DNA from: WTGA01 sp965231865
GTDB lineage: Bacteria; Pseudomonadota; Gammaproteobacteria; Arenicellales; Poriferihabitantaceae
Direction of reading: 5' to 3'
NCBI GenBank assembly: GCA_965231865.1
Contig: CBDDOJ010000001.1
Span: 806,001 to 870,000, forward strand
Length of the DNA: 64,000 nucleotides
Of this stretch, positions 9,518 through 18,813 are shown one piece after another (the first letter of the stretch is position 1; each line of letters opens with the position of its first letter). Under the pieces are notes generated by a model, which did no database searches, was not told where the DNA came from, and was given only the letters and a program-made list of their open reading frames with translations. The position numbers were made by a program, and so were the translations under genes.

Positions 9518-11950
9518 TCATGTCCGCATCCGCTTTCCTCCAGGATCATAGGGGGGTTCATGCAATACAGACAAGGGATGCATTTCTCCGGCAACCTTGA
9601 CGTTAAATCCCCCCTCGCCTGCCTCTTTTTCCGGCACACACCCCGCATCAATATAACCCAGACACAACGCCTTGCCCGTTCGAAAACCCATCCCGCCGGA
9701 CGTGGTTCGGCCAACCAGCCGGTCCTCCAAATAGATGGGCTCATCATGGAGAAGCAATGGCCGGGTGTTCCGGGCTTCAAACCGTACCAGGATGTTCTTC
9801 TCCCGTCCGCCCGGCGACTGCAGCGCCTCCAGCCCGAGAAACCCTCCCGGTTTGTCCGTATTTACGGCAAACCCCAGGCCAGCCTGGTAGGGATTCTCAT
9901 CCGGCCCAATATCCTGTCCCCAGTGCAGATACCCCTTCTCCAGGCGGCAGCATTCCATCGTCATGAACCCTGCCATGCCCATTTCAAATTCACGCGCTTG
10001 CGACAGGACTTTCTCCAGTACCCTGACTGCCCCGGCATTTTCAATCATGAGTTCCCAGCCAAGTTCGCCGACGAAACTGAGTCGGGAGGCCCGCACATTG
10101 ATTCCCCCAATGCACAGCGTCCTGGATGTTCCAAATGGAAAATCCATCGTCGAAAAACCGGTATCTCCAATGCAGTCCAGCAAGGCCCGGCTGCGCGGCC
10201 CCATCACCCCCAGCATAGAATAGTGGTCGGTCCTGTCGGCAACCGCCACATCAAACTGCCTGGTATTTCGCTCAATCCAATGGATATCCCTGACCCGGGT
10301 CATCGACGCAGTGATCAGCAGATACCGGTTTTCGCTGATCCTGGTGGCCGTCAGTTCTCCTTCAATCCCTCCCCGGGCATTCAGCATGAGTGTATACACG
10401 ACCCGGCCAATGGGAACCTCCATATTATTGGTGCACAGCCACTGCAGTGCCGTACAGGCATCCGGCCCTTCAACCATGATTTTGGTAAAGGGCGACAGCT
10501 CAAATATCGCACCGGACTGCTGCAGCATTTTCGACTCGCGGTCCGCCACGGGCCACCAACATTGATCTCCGTAACTGTATTCAATCTGCCGGGGTTCCCC
10601 GTCCCGGGCAAACCACAGTGGCCGTTCCCAGGCTGCAGGAGCCCCAAACACGGCGCCCAGGCTGGCCAGTTGTTCATGCCAGACCGACAACGTTCGATTT
10701 CGGCCCGTTTTGTACTGTTTCCCCGGCCAGTGCATGTCAAACTGATTGGAGACCGCTTCAATGGTTCGTTCACGCACAAAGGCAATGTCGTTGTCTTTTG
10801 GCTGGAAACGCATGAGATCCACTTCCCACAAATCTATGGGGCATGCGTCCGCAACCACCCATTCAGCCACCACCTTTCCCACTCCGGGGGAAGACATGAT
10901 CCCCAGGGAATTCATGCCTGCCGCCACAAAAAAGTTGTCCACCTCCGCGGACCGACCCATCAATGGCTTCGTATCCGGGGTAAAACTCTCCGGGCCGGTC
11001 ATGAAATGGATCAATCCGATTGTTTCGAACCTCGGGATTCGGTGGATGCCTGCTTTGAGCATGGGCTCGACATGGTCCCAGTCTTCGTTGAATACCAGAT
11101 AGGAAGCCGTCGGATTCACAGACTCGTGATACCACAATTTGGCATTGGGCTCGAAAACCCCAAGGACCAGTTTTCCGGCATCTTCCTTGATGTACAGTGC
11201 GCCCTCCATATCCCGACAGACCGGCCATGGCTGTGGCAGTCCTGCAATGGGCTCGGTCACCACGTACATGTGCTCTACCGCATGCAAGGGAACATTCACT
11301 CCTGCCATTTCGCCAACGGTCCGCGCCCACAATCCTGCGCAGTTGATCAGAATATCGCAGTGGATTTTTTCCCCGGAGTCCAGAAGCACCGATCTTGCCC
11401 TGCCGTTTTCCACGGAAATCTTCTGAACCCCGGCATGCTGGCGTATGGTCACACCATTCGCTCTGGCACCCTTGGCAAACGCCATGCAAAGGTCAACCGG
11501 GTTGATCTGGCCATCTTCGGAAAGATACATCGCACCGGCCAGGTCCGCGTGATTAATCATGGGAAACCGCTCTCCCAGGGCGTCAGGGGTCAGAAATGTA
11601 CTGTGCAGGCCATTCATTTCACCCATGGCCGCCACGCGCTTCAATTCGGTCATCCGGTCCTGGGACCGGGTCAGCCACAATCCTCCGGTACGCCGGTATC
11701 CGGTGGATTGCCCCGTCTCCTTTTCTATACGGTCCACCAGTTCCAGCGCATATCTGGCCACCGTGGTGAGGTTCTGAGTGGCACGCAGGGGACCTACGAT
11801 GCCCGCTGCATGCCAGGAAGTGCCGCTGGTGAGTTCATTGCGCTCCAACAATAAAACATTGGTACAGCCCAGCTTGCCCAAATGGTACGCGGTGCTCAGA
11901 CCGATGGCTCCACCACCGATGATGATGATATTTTTTTCTGTATTATTCAC
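9518..11950 (-). CDS. dimethylglycine/sarcosine dehydrogenase-like FAD oxidoreductase with GcvT domain (copy 2)
   Basis: A second two-domain flavoprotein, about 810 residues from the GTG at 11948-11950. The FAD fingerprint IIIIGGGAIGLSTAYHL starts at residue 8, and the covalent-flavin motif is TSGTSWHAAG (His47). The frame is open upstream to 12118, but that extension is proline/cysteine-rich and lacks family features, so the internal GTG next to the Rossmann strand is preferred. No strong ribosome-binding site is visible, so the start is uncertain. The GcvT half starts with ELSPFTKIMVEG, whereas copies 1 and 3 have DL(G/T)AF(S/A)K here, so the substrate may differ. It lies between MttB and copy 1 and presumably shares their transcript. 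Confidence 0.88.
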   Translation of the reverse strand: MNNTEKNIIIIGGGAIGLSTAYHLGKLGCTNVLLLERNELTSGTSWHAAGIVGPLRATQNLTTVARYALELVDRIEKETGQSTGYRRTGGLWLTRSQDRMTELKRVAAMGEMNGLHSTFLTPDALGERFPMINHADLAGAMYLSEDGQINPVDLCMAFAKGARANGVTIRQHAGVQKISVENGRARSVLLDSGEKIHCDILINCAGLWARTVGEMAGVNVPLHAVEHMYVVTEPIAGLPQPWPVCRDMEGALYIKEDAGKLVLGVFEPNAKLWYHESVNPTASYLVFNEDWDHVEPMLKAGIHRIPRFETIGLIHFMTGPESFTPDTKPLMGRSAEVDNFFVAAGMNSLGIMSSPGVGKVVAEWVVADACPIDLWEVDLMRFQPKDNDIAFVRERTIEAVSNQFDMHWPGKQYKTGRNRTLSVWHEQLASLGAVFGAPAAWERPLWFARDGEPRQIEYSYGDQCWWPVADRESKMLQQSGAIFELSPFTKIMVEGPDACTALQWLCTNNMEVPIGRVVYTLMLNARGGIEGELTATRISENRYLLITASMTRVRDIHWIERNTRQFDVAVADRTDHYSMLGVMGPRSRALLDCIGDTGFSTMDFPFGTSRTLCIGGINVRASRLSFVGELGWELMIENAGAVRVLEKVLSQAREFEMGMAGFMTMECCRLEKGYLHWGQDIGPDENPYQAGLGFAVNTDKPGGFLGLEALQSPGGREKNILVRFEARNTRPLLLHDEPIYLEDRLVGRTTSGGMGFRTGKALCLGYIDAGCVPEKEAGEGGFNVKVAGEMHPLSVLHEPPYDPGGKRMRT

Positions 11951-12190
11951 GTCAAGACAATGAAAACGCTCTCCCTGTCCTGGACCAGGGTTCAGCCCGA
12001 TGGTTCGCCCCGCCGGACGGTTCTCCCCGTCCATTCTGACTACCGGGCAGGGAGGCACTGTGCGGGGATTGCACCCACTGCCACCGCATGACTGATCCGG
12101 AACGAATCCCAGGGACAACCACGCATGGCCCGTTTCAGACTGGTTTTACCGTTTCCACGGGAAGGTCCCCGGCCTGCTGGCAGATGTTAT

Positions 12191-13774
12191 CTAATAGTTT
12201 TTGTCCGGCATACTTTTTTTTCGCTTCGCCACATATTCCTCCAGTGCTTCCAGTTTCGCCTCATCCAGCTTCGGTTCTTCATAGTTCTTCAAATATTCTT
12301 TCCAGATTTGATTCGCCCTCTGGGCGGAATCCAGGCTTCCGGCCTCTCTCCACTGCTCGAATGAATTATTGTCCGCTACCTCGGAGACATAAAATGCATT
12401 TTCAAAATTTGACAGGGTATGCCGACTCGACAGGAAATGTGACCCCGGTCCGACCTCAAAAATCGCATCCAGGGCCTGGGCTTCCGGGGACAGGTCGATC
12501 CCCTCACAGAAATCGATAATTTTCCCGCACAGGTCGGCATCCAGGATGGTTTTTTCATATCCGGTGACCAGCCCGCCTTCCAGCCAGCCGGTGGCATGGT
12601 TGATGAAATTGGCCCCCGCAAGCACGGCCATGATCAATCCCATCGCAGCTTCCTGCTCGGCCTGGCCATCCGGCAACTTGGATGCCGACAGTGAACCCAC
12701 GGTATGAAAGGGCACTCCCAGCCTTCTTGCCAGTTGCCCGGCTGCCAAAACCAGCTTGGCGCCTTCCGGATAGCCAAAGGTGGGGGCGCCGGATTGCATG
12801 GAGATTGCTGTGGCAAAACTGCCCATCAGGCAGGGCGCCCCCGGTCTCACCAACTGGGTCAGTGCACAGACCGCCAGGGTTTCCGCCAAAACCTGGGCCA
12901 GCGTGCCGGCAACCGTGCACGGACTCATGGCACCCGCCAGTGTCCAGGGCGTGCAGGCCACCGCCTGGTTATTGGCGGCATAGGTTTTCAATGCTCCTGA
13001 CATGGCCACATCCAGCACCAGCGGTGCATTGGTATTCGCAACGGAGTAAAAAACACAATGCCCGTCAACGAACTCATCGCCGAACAGTATTTTCGCCATG
13101 TTTACCGAATCCTGTGCCCGCTCGGCGCCAATGAGGGCTCCAAAACACCCCCGGTCACTGTACCGGAAATGCCCCAGCAACATATCAAGGTGCCGCTTGT
13201 TGACGGGAACATCGGTAGGTTCGCATACCACTCCACCGGAATGGTGCAACCAGGGAATCATCTGGTGGATTTTCACCAGGTTATGAAAATCATCCAGTGT
13301 TCCATACCGGCGCCCTTCATCCAGATTGTGAATAAATGGTGGGCCGAACGAAGGGCACAGTACCGTGTTGTTCCCGCCAATCATGACATGGTTGTCCGGG
13401 TTCCGTGCATACTGGCAATATTGTGATGGCGCAGTGGCCTGTACAATACTTCGGGGATGCCCGGGTTCAAATCGTACCCGGTTACCCTGGACATCCGCAC
13501 CCGCTGCCCGAAACAACTCCAGAATTTCCGGATCATCGGTGAAGTCCATGCCGACTTCCCTGAGTATCGTGTCCGCATTCTCCTCAATCAGGCACAATCC
13601 CTCTTCACTGAGAATATCAAAGGTCGCAACCTGTCGGTTGATATAGGGAACACGGCTCACGCCCGCATGGGCCCTTTGTGCCCGCCGACCGCAACGGCCA
13701 CCCCCGCTTCTGCGGCGCTTTCCGGCATCATTTCGGGGCAATGCCGACGAACCGGCAGATTGATTCCTCTTCAC
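12191..13774 (-). CDS. trimethylamine methyltransferase (MttB) family protein, non-pyrrolysine type
   Basis: A 527-residue MttB-superfamily methyltransferase. The basic glycine-rich N-terminus (SGGGRCGRRAQRA) and the FDILSEEGLCLIEENADTIL start of the barrel are typical of proteobacterial non-Pyl members. There is no in-frame amber codon, so it is not a pyrrolysine enzyme. Characterised non-Pyl relatives (MtgB, MtpB) move a methyl group from glycine betaine or proline betaine to a corrinoid protein. It heads the minus-strand cluster with two DMGDH-like genes, the enzymes expected one or two demethylation steps later. No corrinoid protein or activating ferredoxin is seen nearby. The start used is GTG at 13772-13774. 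Confidence 0.88.
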   Translation of the reverse strand: MKRNQSAGSSALPRNDAGKRRRSGGGRCGRRAQRAHAGVSRVPYINRQVATFDILSEEGLCLIEENADTILREVGMDFTDDPEILELFRAAGADVQGNRVRFEPGHPRSIVQATAPSQYCQYARNPDNHVMIGGNNTVLCPSFGPPFIHNLDEGRRYGTLDDFHNLVKIHQMIPWLHHSGGVVCEPTDVPVNKRHLDMLLGHFRYSDRGCFGALIGAERAQDSVNMAKILFGDEFVDGHCVFYSVANTNAPLVLDVAMSGALKTYAANNQAVACTPWTLAGAMSPCTVAGTLAQVLAETLAVCALTQLVRPGAPCLMGSFATAISMQSGAPTFGYPEGAKLVLAAGQLARRLGVPFHTVGSLSASKLPDGQAEQEAAMGLIMAVLAGANFINHATGWLEGGLVTGYEKTILDADLCGKIIDFCEGIDLSPEAQALDAIFEVGPGSHFLSSRHTLSNFENAFYVSEVADNNSFEQWREAGSLDSAQRANQIWKEYLKNYEEPKLDEAKLEALEEYVAKRKKSMPDKNY

Positions 13775-14377
13775 GATTCTGTTCAGATACTCTTTTCCAG
13801 ACTACTGGTTTCCCGTGGTCTCTTCCTGTTGAGCATAGCGATACCATGATTTCCGGTTTTCAGCAAGTATTGTCTTGACTCCTCCAGAGTGACCCCACGC
13901 TAATTTTGTTTGATTTTTCCTGGATTTGTCTTTCGGTGGGTATTTTCTGCCCTGTGGTGGAAGATAGTACTGGCTTTCCCGTCCCCGGTATATGTGAACC
14001 TTATGTTTATGACTTGCTCGAACCACTGTGGAAAAAGGCGCGTGAGCTCGCAGGACCCCGATACCAGTTCTTCCAGGGTCTGCATTTCCCCGCCAAAGCC
14101 TGGGTGTTTTCCTCTTGGGAGGAGCTGATGCTTCTGCTGATTCGCGCCAACTCACCACGGGGTCCGTGAAACCCGGACAACCCGTCGACACGCCTACGAG
14201 GAATTTCCTACGAAAAATCCATTAAATCAAAAAAACAGGAGAAAACAAAAACACTAAAACACATACACCATAGATAAGAATTGCTGCATTTTGGGTTTTT
14301 GTATAGGTTTCAGAAACATAATGTGCTATTCTGCATCAATAGTATGAATATTTCACATGCCCCCTGGAGGCCGTTTT
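13775..14377. other. non-coding interval between MttB gene and parDE
   Basis: About 600 bases between divergent units. No open frame resembles a known protein. The right part (14200-14345) is markedly AT-rich with A-runs and probably holds the parDE promoter. The left part would carry the MttB promoter. Confidence 0.5.
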
Positions 14378-14644
14378 ATGAGTACGATACGCAAAACCAT
14401 TACCGTCACCAATCAGCAAAACAAATGGATTAAGGCGCAGATTGCAACGGGAGAGTTCACCAACGACAGCGAATATATCCGCAATCTGATCCGACGCGAC
14501 CAAGCCGGAAAAACTGAAATTCTGGCGATACGCTCCGCACTCATCGAGGGCGAGGAAAGTGGGGTTTCTGAGCGGACACCGGAGGACGTGAAAGCGCAGG
14601 TGAAAAGGAGATTGCAAAGCAATGGTCAGTTACTGCCTGACTGA
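14378..14644 (+). CDS. parD: ParD-family antitoxin (type II toxin-antitoxin)
   Basis: An 88-residue antitoxin. The N-terminal MSTIRKTITVTNQQNKWIKA followed by GEFTNDSEYIRNLIRR is the ribbon-helix-helix DNA-binding fold of the ParD/CopG group. The C-terminal half, acidic then basic (EGEESGVSERTPEDVKAQVKR), is the toxin-wrapping segment. The ATG at 14378 is chosen over one 21 bases upstream because GGAGG sits 7 bases before it. It overlaps parE by 23 bases, normal for such pairs. Antitoxins of this class repress their own operon, so an operator is expected in the AT-rich upstream region. It is the only recognisable DNA-binding regulator in the window. Confidence 0.9.
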   Translation: MSTIRKTITVTNQQNKWIKAQIATGEFTNDSEYIRNLIRRDQAGKTEILAIRSALIEGEESGVSERTPEDVKAQVKRRLQSNGQLLPD

Positions 14645-14921
14645 TGCGGCACTCGCCGACCTGGACAGATTATACGAATACGGGATATTGGTCTTTGGAC
14701 TGACACAGGCCGACAAATATTACGATGGACTGGTGTCCTATTTTCAAACCATAGCGGATAGTCCGCTTTCTTATTCGCAGGTGGATACAATCCGCGCTGG
14801 ATACCGTCGCGCGCCTTATTACAGCAATTCGGTTTATTACCGACTTGAGAACAACGAGGTTGTGATTGTGCGGATTCTCGGACGACAAGACCCCACCCGC
14901 GCACTACGAGAGATCATGTGA
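14622..14921 (+). CDS. parE: ParE/RelE-family toxin
   Basis: A 99-residue toxin with the ParE layout: an N-terminal helical hairpin (DAALADLDRLYEYGILVFG, then QADKYYDGLVSYFQTIA), then beta strands ending VYYRLENNEVVIVRILGRQD, with a final ALREIM helix. ParE members poison DNA gyrase, RelE members cleave mRNA; the length and C-terminal VRILGRQD favour ParE. The start overlaps the end of parD, with AAGGAG about 13 bases upstream. The pair stands alone between long non-coding stretches, common for stabilisation modules in accessory DNA. Confidence 0.88.
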   Translation: MVSYCLTDAALADLDRLYEYGILVFGLTQADKYYDGLVSYFQTIADSPLSYSQVDTIRAGYRRAPYYSNSVYYRLENNEVVIVRILGRQDPTRALREIM

Positions 14922-14938
14922 GTAGTAGAGTAATGGAA

Positions 14939-14968
14939 TGGTCCGCCCCCAACCTCGGTGGCGGACCA
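14939..14968. other. stem-loop after parE
   Basis: TGGTCCGCC (14939-14947) is the exact inverse of GGCGGACCA (14960-14968), separated by 12 bases, giving a 9-bp GC-rich stem about 18 bases after the parE stop. No T-run follows, so it is not a canonical intrinsic terminator. It could protect the mRNA 3' end or mark an old junction. Confidence 0.45.
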
Positions 14969-15954
14969 CCCCCCTACCTCTTGCTATTTCGCTTGGCGTA
15001 CCGCAACTTTTTTGATCGATCCAAAAAATACGGTATTATTAACACCATCATAGGAAGACCAAACGCTTACCTCGGATAAAGGGGGGAAGCTTCGCCACTC
15101 CCATGCCACAAAACTCCATCAACTCTTGAGCGTGGGATAGTCCTGTGACTCCTCAAATCAATGGTCCGCTTTGATCAGTGACCTTCTGTGCTCTTTGCAA
15201 TGAGTACCCGGTACCGGGAAATCGACCTGAACAGGACAACAGGAATCAAGCCAACGATTCATTCATCTCCATTCCGGATCGGATTATCCGGATCCGGCAG
15301 CCATTTGCAGAACCGGACCGGCCGATACCCGAAACACGGTTATTCTACATCCCGGTCACTCCATCTTCCTGACCACGGGGGAATACAGCGGCCTGCAGTC
15401 TTTCATCCGTGCCCGCAGGTTGCGGCATGGTCCATGCCACAATCCCACAGGGTAGGATACGGGCAAGACTATCAATACCACAATAGAATCACTCGCCGGC
15501 ACAGGGAGAAGAACTGATGGGCACCACCATGAAAGCCGCCGCTTCACATCGCCTCAAGGATGGCCGTTGAGCGGCCGGACCTGGAAATGGAGCGTGTCGA
15601 TGGAATCCGGACAATCCAGCCCTGGACCGGACCATTCGGGCACGACGCAGGAAGATCCGACTCCGGAACCATAAACTGCTATGATTCCTGTTTCATTTTC
15701 CATGACACTTGACCAACATAAAATGCCGGTCCCGACAAATGGTTTTCACCATCGTATCGATTGCTGATTCAACAGATATGAACGATAGCAGGCCCGGGTG
15801 TCGCTGACGAATGATGCACCTGGATTCCATGGGCAGTCTCCCGAAACGGATGAATTACATTCCGGTCCATTTACACTGTCAGCCCATGCGTGATGTGTAG
15901 GACAAGTTGCATCCCGGTAAAATTGCGTCCTGTGGCTGACATGACAATACAACG
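14969..15954. other. long non-coding interval before the aminotransferase gene
   Basis: Nearly 1 kb without a supportable gene. Open frames are short and carry no family motifs. The sequence contains many small CCGG-centred palindromes (for example around 15291-15330). It may be eroded former coding DNA. Confidence 0.5.
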
Positions 15955-17334
15955 ATGAGCGTGACCATGGTTGGAAACCACACAAGAATATCCGATGCAA
16001 TCAAGGCTGATCCCGGCCGTTACAAGGCTGACATCAATTGGGAGACCGATGCCATCGTCAGTCGCCGTGATCGTTTCTATGCCGCTTCGCAACGCGCCTT
16101 TGTCCCGTACAAAACGCCATTAATATTCAAGCGTGGGCAGGACCAGTATCTTTGGGATGAACAGGGCAACCAGTACCTGGACTGCCTGAGCCAGAACCTT
16201 TGCGTCAGTATCGGGTACAATAATCCGGCAGTCACCGCAGCGGTCCAACACCAGGCTGAACAGTTACAGCACTGCACAACGATGTTTTTCCACCCGGTTC
16301 CCGCCCATTTCGCCGAAGAACTCACGGCTAAAATGCCCGCCGGTGAACAATGGGTGGTCCATTTTATGAACAGCGGTGCAGAAGCCATTGACTTTGCCCT
16401 GCTGCTCGCACGCTCCCATACCGGAAACAATGACATCATCTCCCTGGCAAACAGTTATCATGGTGCCACCTTTGGTGCACAGTCTGTCACGGGGATCAGC
16501 AGTTTCCGGCATAACATCTCGTTATTGAACGGCATCCAGTTTACCTCGAATCCTGACCAGTACAGGGGAATTCATGGCAGCACGGTGCAGCCGTACCTTG
16601 ATGATCTCGATCGAACATTGCTGTATGGCACATCCGGTCAGGTAGCCGGTCTGATTATTGAACCCATCCAGGGCTATGGCGGGATTGTGCCCATCCCGAA
16701 GGGGTACCTTTGCGGTGTCTTTGAACGAATCCGGGCAGCGGGGGGAGTCTGCATCGTTGATGAAGTCCAAGCCGGGTTTGGTCGAACCGGTGAGGACTAC
16801 TGGTCGTTTTCATCTCATCATGTTGTCCCGGACATCGTGGTGCTTGCTAAGGGCATTGGAAACGGCTACCCACTGGGTGCCGTGGTTGCCAAACGAGAGG
16901 TTGCCGAAGCCATGGCGAACAAATTTTACTTCAATACCTATGGTGCAAACCCGGTGTCATGCTCCGCGGGCCGTGCGGTACTGAAAGTGATTGATCAGTG
17001 CAGCCTTATCGAGAATGCCCAACAGGTGGGGGCGGCACTGCTGGACGTGCTCAAAGGAATACAGGAGCAGTATGATATCATCGGCGATGTCCGTGGATGT
17101 GGACTGATGTTGGCGGCAGAGCTGGTTAGAAACCGGAAAACAAAAGAACCCGCGGTGGAAGAGATGCACGAACTTTTCCAGTTGACACGCAAACATGGGT
17201 TGGTTGCCAGCAAATCCGGTGCCCATAAAAATGTACTTCGAATCTGCCCCCCGCTGTGCATTCAGATGGAAGATGTCACCTTTTTTGAAAAAGCCATATC
17301 AAACAGCTTCAATGACCTCTATCAACAAATGTAA
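15955..17334 (+). CDS. class III PLP aminotransferase (possibly DoeD-like diaminobutyrate transaminase)
   Basis: A 459-residue omega/class III aminotransferase. The substrate entrance GDEQGNQYLD-type segment (DEQGNQYLDCLSQN, 68-81), the PLP-ring site HGATFG, the PLP-nitrogen aspartate in CIVDEVQAGFGRTG (D269) and the Schiff-base lysine in VLAKGIGNGYPLGAV (K299) are all intact. The family uses amines, beta-alanine-type or diaminobutyrate donors with pyruvate, glyoxylate or 2-oxoglutarate. The next gene, 124 bases downstream, is a DoeA-type ectoine hydrolase. In ectoine catabolism the transaminase DoeD is of this class, so a role on 2,4-diaminobutyrate is possible but only inferred from context. 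AGXT2-like activity is an alternative. Confidence 0.88.
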   Translation: MSVTMVGNHTRISDAIKADPGRYKADINWETDAIVSRRDRFYAASQRAFVPYKTPLIFKRGQDQYLWDEQGNQYLDCLSQNLCVSIGYNNPAVTAAVQHQAEQLQHCTTMFFHPVPAHFAEELTAKMPAGEQWVVHFMNSGAEAIDFALLLARSHTGNNDIISLANSYHGATFGAQSVTGISSFRHNISLLNGIQFTSNPDQYRGIHGSTVQPYLDDLDRTLLYGTSGQVAGLIIEPIQGYGGIVPIPKGYLCGVFERIRAAGGVCIVDEVQAGFGRTGEDYWSFSSHHVVPDIVVLAKGIGNGYPLGAVVAKREVAEAMANKFYFNTYGANPVSCSAGRAVLKVIDQCSLIENAQQVGAALLDVLKGIQEQYDIIGDVRGCGLMLAAELVRNRKTKEPAVEEMHELFQLTRKHGLVASKSGAHKNVLRICPPLCIQMEDVTFFEKAISNSFNDLYQQM

Positions 17335-17458
17335 CCATCCGGATGACCCGTTGATCCCACACCGTACAGAGTATCCGGCCATGCCGATTCTGCTTTTCAG
17401 CATGGGGCTTTTCCTGTTAAGTTAGCGTTTCTTTGATTCAGGTATCCAAAATTTATCC

Positions 17459-18643
17459 ATGCCCTCGAAAAGTCTTCCATTTGAACAGGCCGAGTACGAT
17501 GCCCGCATCGCAAAGACCCGTGCTGAAATGTCGAATCGTGGCCTCGATACAATCATCGTCAGCGACCCGTCCAATATGGGTTGGCTCACCGGTTATGATG
17601 GCTGGTCATTTTATGTTCATCAATGCGTGATTCTCCCGCTTGCGGGAAATCCGATTTGCTTCGTACGCGCACAGGATGCCAATGGGGGGGTGCGAACCGT
17701 CTGGATGCCGGATGAATATGTGCACGGGTATGATGAAAAACTGGTGCAGAACCTGCCGTTACACCCCATGCAGGAATTGGTTGAACTGCTAAACCGGCAC
17801 GGCTTGGCCAGGGGTCGGATCGGCGTCGAAATGGACAACTACTGGTATTCCGCACAGGCACATGCGGAATTGGTCAACGGTTTGCCTGGAGCGTCATTGG
17901 TTGATTCAACCGGACTGGTGAACTGGCAGCGTGCGATCAAAAGCGACCGGGAAATTGAATACATGAAAATTGCCGGGCGGATTGTAACCAAAATGCATCG
18001 GCACATCCGGGAGCGCATTCAACCCGGTTTGCCCAAGAACAAAATGGTAGCGGAAATTTTCCATGCTGGCTGCATGGGCGTGGATGGGTACGGCGGTGAC
18101 TACCCTGCAATGGTTCCCCTTCTTCCTTCCGGTGCCGATGCATCCGCTCCCCATCTCACCTGGAATGATGATCCTTTTGTATCCGGAGAAGCCACATTTT
18201 TTGAAATAGCGGGGAGTTACAAACGGTACCAGTGCCCTACCTCACGAACAATCTTCCTTGGCAGGCCGCCGCAGCAGTTCATTGATGTGGAAAAAGCAGT
18301 CGTCGAGGGGATAAACGCCGGACTTGAAAAAGCCAAACCCGGAAACCAGTGCCAGGAAATCTCCAGGGCATTTTGCGCAATTCTGGAATCTCGCACAGGA
18401 ATCAGGAAAGAAAGCCGCTGCGGATACTCCATCGGAATGTCTTATCCCCCTGACTGGGGTGAACGCACCATGAGCCTGCGGCCCGGAGATGAAACCATTC
18501 TGGAACCGGGGATGGCCTTTCATTTCATTCCGGCAGTCTGGCAGGATGACTGGGGCATGGAAATTACGGAAAGTTTTGTCATCACCGTATCCGGCGCTGA
18601 AACCCTGTCCGATGTGCCGAGAGAACTGTTCACGAAAGAATAG
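17459..18643 (+). CDS. doeA: M24-family (creatinase-like) hydrolase, probable ectoine hydrolase DoeA
   Basis: A 394-residue pita-bread-fold protein with creatinase N- and C-terminal domains. The segments DPSNMGWLTGYDGWSFYVHQ, GVEMDNYWYSA and GYSIGMSYPPDWGE match the ectoine-hydrolase/creatinase branch. The usual M24 metal-binding aspartates are replaced (FFEIAGSYKRYQCPTSRT where metallopeptidases have a D-x(10)-D pattern), fitting the non-metallo hydrolases of this branch. DoeA opens the ectoine ring to N-acetyl-2,4-diaminobutyrate. A DoeB-like deacetylase is found 26 kb away (44676-45701) and a class III aminotransferase lies directly upstream. Family level is confident; the exact substrate is inferred. 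Confidence 0.78.
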   Translation: MPSKSLPFEQAEYDARIAKTRAEMSNRGLDTIIVSDPSNMGWLTGYDGWSFYVHQCVILPLAGNPICFVRAQDANGGVRTVWMPDEYVHGYDEKLVQNLPLHPMQELVELLNRHGLARGRIGVEMDNYWYSAQAHAELVNGLPGASLVDSTGLVNWQRAIKSDREIEYMKIAGRIVTKMHRHIRERIQPGLPKNKMVAEIFHAGCMGVDGYGGDYPAMVPLLPSGADASAPHLTWNDDPFVSGEATFFEIAGSYKRYQCPTSRTIFLGRPPQQFIDVEKAVVEGINAGLEKAKPGNQCQEISRAFCAILESRTGIRKESRCGYSIGMSYPPDWGERTMSLRPGDETILEPGMAFHFIPAVWQDDWGMEITESFVITVSGAETLSDVPRELFTKE

Positions 18644-18813
18644 CGCCCTTCGTTAACCTGCCATCTCCAAATCCTCATCCTGCCCATTGAAAACCCGGGA
18701 GGCCGCCATGCAGACAACCCCAATCCAGACACAACTTGTGAACCGAGTGAAACATCCACCGGTGATTGTGTATTCCAGGGAAAAGACACCGGGCCCTGGG
18801 TGAAAATCTGACC

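Noticed and set aside
9560..11854. Plus-strand open frame of 764 codons
   Set aside because: It is antisense to DMGDH-like copy 2; long shadow frames are common opposite such genes at this GC content.
12191..13774. Pyrrolysine-containing MttB
   Set aside because: The frame has no internal TAG; the protein belongs to the non-Pyl branch.
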